DNA of 64,000 nt from Gnetum montanum. Taxonomy: Eukaryota; Streptophyta; Gnetopsida; Gnetales; Gnetaceae. Positions 58,096 through 64,000 of the stretch are shown piece by piece. A model generated the notes under the pieces. It was not told where the DNA came from, searched no databases, and saw only the letters and a program-made list of their open reading frames with translations. The position numbers were made by a program, and so were the translations under genes. The stretch covers positions 34,106-98,105 of the forward strand of contig MNCI01004284.1 in NCBI GenBank assembly GCA_015680685.1, in the 5' to 3' direction. The number at the start of each line of letters is the position of its first letter. Within the stretch, counting starts at the first letter, position 1.

Positions 58096-60093
58096 ATGTC
58101 TCTCCTACAAGACTATAATAATGCCACATCTAGTGAGGCAATTCATTGGAGAACCAACGAATATTATGACAATGAAGATTGGAGTACGCAACCCAAGGTG
58201 GGGGTTTTTTATAAACATAAACAAAGAAAACATCATCCCAACGCATGAAAGCATAACTTACCCGATGATGATGAACCCCTACTGGCCACTACAAGCTTAA
58301 CGAAAATACATGGGGTTGTTTGAATAGCCTGCAGGCATCATAAGGAAAGTTGTCTACCTATGCGTGATTTAAATAACTTTCCCAAGTTTTTAGGAGGCTA
58401 TGATTCATATCCACAACAACATTTACAAGCCTTCTATGATGCCTATACATGGAACAATATTGATAATGGGTGGCAAAAACTTAAGCTCTTTCCTCTGACA
58501 CTCGTTGGCCAAGCAAAAGTATGGTATAGGTCATTAAAATCGAAAAAAATTCGATGTTGGCCAACAATGGTAGAACTTTTCAATGAAAGATATCAAACCT
58601 CTACGAGAGTGTCAGCCTTGAGGAGACAAATCCAAGAATGGAAACAAGCACAACATGAACCCTTGGACATGGCCTTAGAAAGATATTATTCACTGTTAAA
58701 CAATTTTCCAGGCCATGGGTTCTCCGAGGAAAGGCTAATGTACCATATCATAGATGGGCTCTGTAATGAAACAAGGGAGACCCTAGGGATGTATGCCCAA
58801 GTTCAACTATATGAGCTATGAACCCATCAACTCCAAGATCTTATTAAGCATATAGCAAAAGAAGAAGGAGAAATAGCCAAATGGGAGAATGTTGAAAGTT
58901 CTCAACAAGACCAAAATGTTAACTTAACAAGGGTCCATGATCATGAAGAAGAGAAATCAACTCACCTCATGGAGGTGGAATCATCTTTGCCAATCATACA
59001 ATCACTAGATGAAATTGAGGCAAAGATCAATAAGATGATGGACTGGGTACATGAAAGATGTGGTGAATATGCCAACATTATTAGAGGAAAAACTATGCCA
59101 AATCGAAAAATAGGACAAGACACCACGCGAAAATTGAAACAAAGGGTAGAAGAGAATAAGAATAAGAACTCAACTGCCAATCATATGTATCAATGTAATA
59201 TTTTCTTGTACGATCACCCCAAAGTTCAATGTCCAATCTTGTCACATTTACATGAGCATTGGGGAGGAATGTTACATCTAGAGTTCATACAAAAATACTA
59301 TGTCCAACCACAGTGGCAAAAACCTCATTCATGGGGAAGGCCACCGTCAACTGGACCATACCCTTCATATGTCACAGCACCAAATGCTTATTATGTTCAA
59401 CACCTTGTTTCTCCAACAAGATTAGCATCCTCTACCTCACCTCATCATTATCATTCTCCCAAGTACTATCCACCCATGTCCTCTCCAACAAGTTCACCAC
59501 CTCATGTGCCTTACACTTCTCCTCGACCTCAACATTCTCATACTTCATCCCCTTCTACATCACTGCCAGCTATGCCAAAATATTTTACACCATAGCTCCA
59601 ACCTGCAAACGTTACTTGTGTTGCTACTATCAACAGTAGTGGAGGTCCTTCACAACATCAAAGACGTCCCTTCTTTAGACATGATCGTCGAAAGGGACAT
59701 CATATTTCAGAAACCACTACATCCACCAACTCAGCACAAATCCAACACAGTGGTGCATCTTCCTCTTCGAACCCAACGCCTCATGTTACCTCATCAGGGC
59801 CACCAATTAACACTCCAACAATCATATGGCCCAATGAACACAGGAATGGAGAGCGACAAACCAATCCTTGCATACCATTTTCCAGTCACAAACATCATAG
59901 TGGGTCAACTCGTTATTCGGGAACCACATCTTATAAATTGCCCCACTATGCTTGCTATAATCAAGTGTGTGAACCCTAATGGGGTATGTATGACCAAGTT
60001 CCAATATTTCCAACATGCAAGGATCCTCACCTTCCATTCATTAATTCTAGCCATGCTCAACTGTTTAGTTATGGGGGGTATCCTGCATTCTAA
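58096..60093 (+). pseudogene. P3 gag (one frame, five stops)
   Basis: 665 codons in one frame from ATG 58096 to TAA 60091-60093 with five internal stops (TGA near 58246, 58321 and 58819; TAG near 59593; TAA near 59979). Gag core: FPKFLGGYDSYPQQHLQAFY, WQKLKLFPLTLVGQAKVWYR, FNERYQTSTRVSALRRQIQE, HIIDGLCNETRETLGMYA (58380-58800). Then a charged helical region with EIEAKINKMMDW (about 59010), a Cys/His patch YQCNIFLYDHPKVQCP (about 59190) and a Pro/Ser/His-rich tail with FFRHDRRKG (about 59670). At the 58819 stop, M2 still has CGA (Arg), showing a CpG C-to-T change. Confidence 0.88.
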
Positions 60094-61099
60094 CAACATA
60101 GAATTAATAAATGTTTTTTTTCTTTAATTTTTCAACTTTTTTTTTCCAGTTTTTTACTTTTTAATTTATTGTTTTATCTTTTAATCTTTTTATGAGTAAT
60201 CTCCTCTATGAATAAAACACTCATGTGACTCGTTGGTTGAGGTGTGTTCTATGTTATCGAGTCTCGACGATCAATTATTTGGACAGTGAGCCCATTGCAC
60301 CCACTCATCCATTCTACAAATAAGAGGTTCTATTTGAGGGTATAGTGATATTCTTGACATTCTTAAAACGTAAAAATAATTTTGTGTTCATTGTGCCCAG
60401 AGTGAAAAATGATGGACCAAGAGGGAATGATTAGGGTGTGACATCAAGGGGACTTGTGGATTCTCTTTGGTGACGTTTGTGAGTTATCATGCAGCATGGT
60501 TGTACTAAGATCCTTGTAGATCTAATGAAAAATGGGAGTAAGAGTAATCAAAAGGGCACTTAGAAATCAAATACTGTTCTAGGGGGTTCCACTAGAAAGA
60601 CATGCACCCGTGCTTGAAGGTTGGCAATTTCTCTGGATTCAGTGAAGTGAAAAAGAAAAAAAGAGAGAAAAGAGCAAAAAAGAAAAGAACAAGAAAAGTG
60701 CCACAAAACAAAAATCACTCCTCCCTTAAAAAATGCTAAGTGATCATACACCTTGTTGTTGTTATGGTACTCTCATAGTTGCTCATCATGGGATGAAACA
60801 ATGCGATGTCACTGATTAGAGGAATGGACTTGGTCTTGATCTTCGAATTATGGGTTAATGACACCTTAATCATGCTTTACACGTAGGATTCATTGTGCCC
60901 TAAGTCAGTTACCTCATGTCCCAATCTCTATAATCCCTTCTCTGATTCATTCCATCTCGCTGTTCATGTATTTGTGACTTGTGTCTTGTATAGCATTGAA
61001 TTCATACCTCATCATGGTGGCATCAACATGTGTGTATTTTTTTGCATTGGTATAAATTACATTTAACCCTTCTAATGCCTACGAACATCTTAAGGTGTG

Positions 61100-61155
61100 G
61101 TTACGCAAGGGCATATAGGTTGGAACCTGCTTTGGGGAGGACCCACTTGCGTGAC
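61100..61155 (+). other. Conserved stem-loop element, P3 copy
   Basis: Arms GTTACGCAAG (61100-61109) and CTTGCGTGAC (61146-61155) form 10 pairs, one of them T-G, with a bulged A (61145) and inner GG/CC. The loop holds the conserved CTTTGGGGAGGACCCA. It lies 277 bp upstream of the 3' ORF ATG. Confidence 0.75.
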
Positions 61156-61401
61156 TTTTGTAATTTGTACTTTTTGCACACCACCACATCATCTTATACC
61201 CTCCAAGTATTTCATTGCCAAATCTATTCCTTCATTTGTCATTATTTTATCAAACGTTCCTCAAAACCAGGTCTGACATTAAAAATTTAGGGCAACTTCC
61301 TTGAAAAATCTCTAACTTTAAAATCACACTAAGTAAAGAATGCAACATTTATTAAAGGCAATGAGTAAGGTATGAAATCATTGAATTTTTCTCAATAACC
61401 T

Positions 61402-61431
61402 TACTAACAATTGATCTTTTTGTGATTATAG
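61402..61431 (+). promoter_or_regulatory. Branch-point and splice-acceptor-like block before the P3 3' ORF
   Basis: TACTAAC (61402-61408), a T-rich stretch and TTATAG ending at 61431, directly before ATG 61432. The same arrangement is found in M2 (minus strand, TACTAAC at 33802-33808), in P1 as TACTAAT before ATG 587, and in P2 as CTAATAATTTC...GTGTAG before ATG 42947. It fits a spliced subgenomic mRNA for the 3' ORF. Confidence 0.55.
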
Positions 61432-61750
61432 ATGGCCCTAAAAGAAGACAACAAGTAGGACCTTCTTAAGGTGCAACCAAACGACCTGGGGGAGGTAGAG
61501 GCCAAGGACCTCATGCAGAACATGCAGAGCAGAAGGCAATCATTCAGCATCCATCATGAAACTCCTGTTACTACATAATCTATCCAAGAAAAGGGAGGAG
61601 AGGTCAAGGCCTGAGCCTATGAAGAGGAATGACGGCTATTTTCTACATGGCATGTCAAGGCTAATCAAGTGTTCCTGCAGCTACTGTGTCCATGAAAAGT
61701 GCCGAACATTGGAACATCAACATGGACGACTAATAATCCTCAAATAGAAA
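61432..61750 (+). pseudogene. P3 short 3' ORF
   Basis: Starts ATGGCCCTAAAAGAAG (MALKEDNK, then a stop), with DLLKVQPNDLGEVEAKDLM. After a frame change, LLLLHNLSKKREERSRPEPM and KCSCSYCVHEKCRTLEHQHG end at the stop before 61751. Same protein as M2 33451-33782. It is basic and Cys/His-bearing at the end. No family recognised. Confidence 0.55.
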
Positions 61751-62014
61751 AGGAGAAATGTCAGGTGCTTCTTCAACAGTATCTATCTTAGAAGCCTGAT
61801 GCACAAGACAAAGGAAAGGCACCCATGGAGGAGCCATTGCTACCGGGAACCCCATGAGTTCCGCAAGTTTTATCTTTTTTGTCTGTGTCCAAATTTTGTT
61901 TAATTTTCCACTACAGCATGAATAAAATTGTAGTTAGTTAACAATCCCATACCTATCCACTATGTATTCAATTGAGCTTTTTCCTCACTTTGACTCAAGG
62001 ACGAGTTTTTACTC

Positions 62015-62027
62015 AGTCGTGGGGGTA
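62015..62027 (+). promoter_or_regulatory. P3 polypurine tract
   Basis: CAGTCGTGGGGGTA ends directly before the 3' LTR. Equivalents: CAGTCATGGGAGTA in P1 and CAGTCATGGGGGTA in M1 (complement at 22332-22345). Confidence 0.75.
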
Positions 62028-62934
62028 TGATGAAGTGTCATTAAGTCTTGCGTCTACTGGGCTGCATATACGGGGCCGTGTCGATGCGAGCTCGTCGACA
62101 TGCCTTTCTCATTGATGCGGGCCTATTGACACAACCATATTGCGTCGATGCGGCCCCGTTTATGCAACCACCTATCCTGGCCTATAAATAAGAGGGCCTT
62201 CTGCCTGATTTAGGCATCTTTTGGTCAATTGTAGCTAGACTCTTGCAGTTTTTTTCCATAGGAGTTAGAATATTTTCCCAAGTGCATGCCCGCAGTGTGA
62301 TGCTTGTAATTGTACGGAACCTTTATTCGAGTGTGACGTACTTCGACACGCACATGATCAGTAATAAAGATCAAGATTACTTCATCATTGCAGTATTTAC
62401 TTAGTTTAATTTTTTAATTTAATTGTTAATTTTTTTTCTTATTTATTACTTTCTTAGTTAATATTTATTTATCATCATTTACTATTCATGTTGTTAAATG
62501 CAGAATGAGTATGACTTAATCATGAGCATTTAAGTGTGACTACTTGGTAACCCAGCAGCGTACTTAGCATCTATGCTTGGTAATCCCAGTAGTAGTCGTG
62601 CATGAGGTCCAAGATGTGTGCGGATGATTAAGGAACGGATACTCATCGCACTTAGGCTAGCTTAGACTTCATTTCCTATTGCTTATTAGTTTAATTAATA
62701 TTATCTTCCATTGTCTCTAGGAGTAGCATTAATTTAGGATCACATCATATGCCTCACTCTGGACTAAACCATACGTGACAAAGCAAATACTAGTTCAGGT
62801 GGGAAGATAGCGAACTGTGATCAACGTGTAACTATCTAGATACCACAACTAGCTTGTCCACGAAGTTCAACCAGATCATGCGTGAATGCTCGTGATTCTT
62901 ATGGTTAGGCGTAGGGATACCTAGCCACTCATTA
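62028..62934 (+). repeat. P3 3' LTR
   Basis: 907 bp, TGATGAAGTGTC to ACTCATTA (terminal CA changed to TA). U3 repeats of the GTCGATGCGGCCC type (62060-62170), TATAAATA at 62183-62190, AATAAA at 62363-62368. Full length, so a useful family reference. Confidence 0.9.
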
Positions 62935-62939
62935 GGTGG

Positions 62940-63537
62940 CATTCCACTTGGGTAGTATTATTGTTGCTGAAACTGCCACTTGTAATTGTCTTAAGGCTAA
63001 GGTAACCTCTTGGCTGCTTACCTTCTAGTGAATCTTGAGTTTAAGGAAGATACCCTAGAATCTTGGAAGTATAATAAAATTTGGCCAAAACCCTTTGGAT
63101 TTTCATATTGGCATATGTCATATTCTTCATTATTTGAATCAGAATCTACAACCCCTTCTACTACTACATCTTTACACTTTTAATGGTAATAGTCCTTTTT
63201 CCTCCTTCTATTCTTATTCTTAGATATTTCTTATTCTATTTTCTCCTCCATGATCTTTAGTGCCATTTGAAACTTCTCATTGAGAGAGTAACATATCTTA
63301 TCTACCTTAGCTAAAATTTTAGTAACAAATCTTTGTATCAATAAGATTTTCCTTTGTATGGCATCATCTAATGGTGCTTCCTCATGATTACAAAGATAGA
63401 TTTCATTTTTGTAGATGGAGGGGATCTCTATTGTACTTCTTGGTACATTTCCTTTTCTTTAATCGTTTTCTTTCTTTACTACTTGATTAATGAGACTTTG
63501 GATCTAATGAACCCTCATTTTTTATAGTCTCCCTTAG
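62940..63537 (-). pseudogene. M4 gag core end and Cys/His region
   Basis: Collinear with M1 25660-26250: the plus-strand block GGAGTTCCACTTGGATAA of M1 is GGCATTCCACTTGGGTAG here, and the complement of the SDTDDDNG region is also present. It ends in CTTAG (63533-63537) at LTR M5, a possible left TSD. Confidence 0.7.
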
Positions 63538-64000
63538 TGATGAGTGGCAAGGTACCCCCTACACCCAACCATACGAATCACAAAGCGTTCATGCACGATT
63601 CGGTTGAATTCCATGGACTTTATACTTTTTGGTGCACTAATCTTCTAGGAAATGAATCTTGCCTTAAGGTCAATCATTGTCTTCCCAATTACACTTGTGA
63701 TGTACACTGGTATGGTTAAGTGCAATTGAGGCATCTAATTTTTATCATTTTATATTTTATGATTTTGGTATTTTAAAAAAAGATAGAATAATTGTATTAA
63801 CTAATTCAATTTAACTAATTAACTAATGTATAACTAGCCCTAACATAAGCATCTAGACCCACTTTATGTACAAGTCTTGAACCCACATATCCACTGCTAG
63901 GTGACCAAGCACTATGCTACTAGGCATACCAAGCAATAACGTTGCTGGGATTACCAAGTGAATACGTGTTACACTCAAAGTGGTCATATTTATGTGTTTA
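63538..64000 (-). repeat. M5: minus-strand LTR running off the right edge
   Basis: Starts TGATGAGTGGCAAGG inside M4 gag. It holds CAACCATACGAATC, GGTATGGTTAAGTGCAATTG and GGGATTACCAAGTGAATACG, close to the M0 3' LTR (18949-19797). Whether it is solo or part of a full element is not visible. Confidence 0.8.

Larger units (their letters stand above)
57254..62934 (+). mobile_element. P3: complete gag-only LTR element
   Basis: Flanked by a perfect TSD GGTGG (57249-57253, 62935-62939) within M4 gag. LTRs are 57254-57957 (with a 238-N gap) and 62028-62934. Order: LTR, tRNA-Asp primer site, gag (58096-60093), post-gag region with the stem-loop (61100-61155), acceptor block, short 3' ORF (61432-61750), purine tract (62018-62027), LTR. 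The internal part is only 4.07 kb and has no PR, RT, RNase H or INT. A structurally complete non-autonomous element. Confidence 0.92.
55035..63537 (-). mobile_element. M4: old autonomous-type Athila-like element, split by P3
   Basis: Minus-strand order: gag core end (63537 to 62940), interrupted by P3, gag tail (57253 to about 56680), protease (about 56640-56263), spacer, RT (about 55660-55035), then loss of homology next to the CYP78A fragment. It is the only member in the window that keeps RT. The right end is interrupted by LTR M5 at 63538. All parts carry stops and frameshifts. Confidence 0.8.

Noticed and set aside
1-64000. tRNA, rRNA, organelle insertions or intact viral genomes
   Set aside because: No cloverleaf, rRNA block, plastid or mitochondrial gene, or viral replication gene was recognised; the reverse-transcribing sequences are endogenous retrotransposons.

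Overview
The window looks like nuclear DNA from a seed plant with a large, repeat-filled genome, most likely a gymnosperm. This is inferred from one GC-rich plant gene standing in AT-rich DNA, from plant-type L1, Copia and Athila-like Ty3/gypsy remnants stacked inside one another, and from a CYP78A (plant-only P450) fragment. The species cannot be named from the sequence. Everything was read by eye; boundaries are good to a few bases where target-site duplications (TSDs) are quoted and to tens of bases elsewhere.

Layout. 1-2094: 3' end of a plus-strand Athila-like element (P1), abutting a minus-strand LTR of the same family (M7, 2095-2643). 2649-4600: a dispersed repeat and two minisatellites. 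5765-10446: the only gene that looks intact, a two-exon membrane-anchored ARM-repeat protein of 857 aa. 11678-16559: a degraded L1-type LINE, with a 3' fragment of a second copy at 18482-18836. 18949-49182: a nested stack. An old minus element (M0) was hit by plus element P2 (19997-44665). P2 was then hit by a solo LTR (20163-21003), by complete minus element M1 (21384-28691, TSD CATAG) and by complete minus element M2 (32262-41308, TSD ATTAT). 49183-50740: a truncated LTR and a Copia remnant. 54520-54800: a CYP78A pseudogene fragment. 55035-63537: an old minus element with PR and RT (M4), interrupted by complete plus element P3 (57254-62934, TSD GGTGG) and by a further minus LTR (M5, from 63538).

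How the elements relate. All LTRs end in the same short inverted repeat (TGATGA...TCATCA) and are followed by a primer site matching tRNA-Asp, as in Athila. Two old members (M0, M4) keep pol remnants (INT; PR and RT). The complete younger members carry gag, or gag plus protease, with no visible RT, RNase H or integrase, so they look like non-autonomous elements mobilised in trans. Between gag and a short 3' ORF, four members share a roughly 56-nt stem-loop whose stem covaries between copies. It lies upstream of a conserved branch-point/splice-acceptor block in front of the 3' ORF. The LTR promoter region (U3) comes in two versions: arrays of a GATATC palindrome, or arrays of a GTCGATGCGGCCC-like motif. 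The stem-loop, the 3' ORF block and the U3 modules are the least-explained signals in the window.
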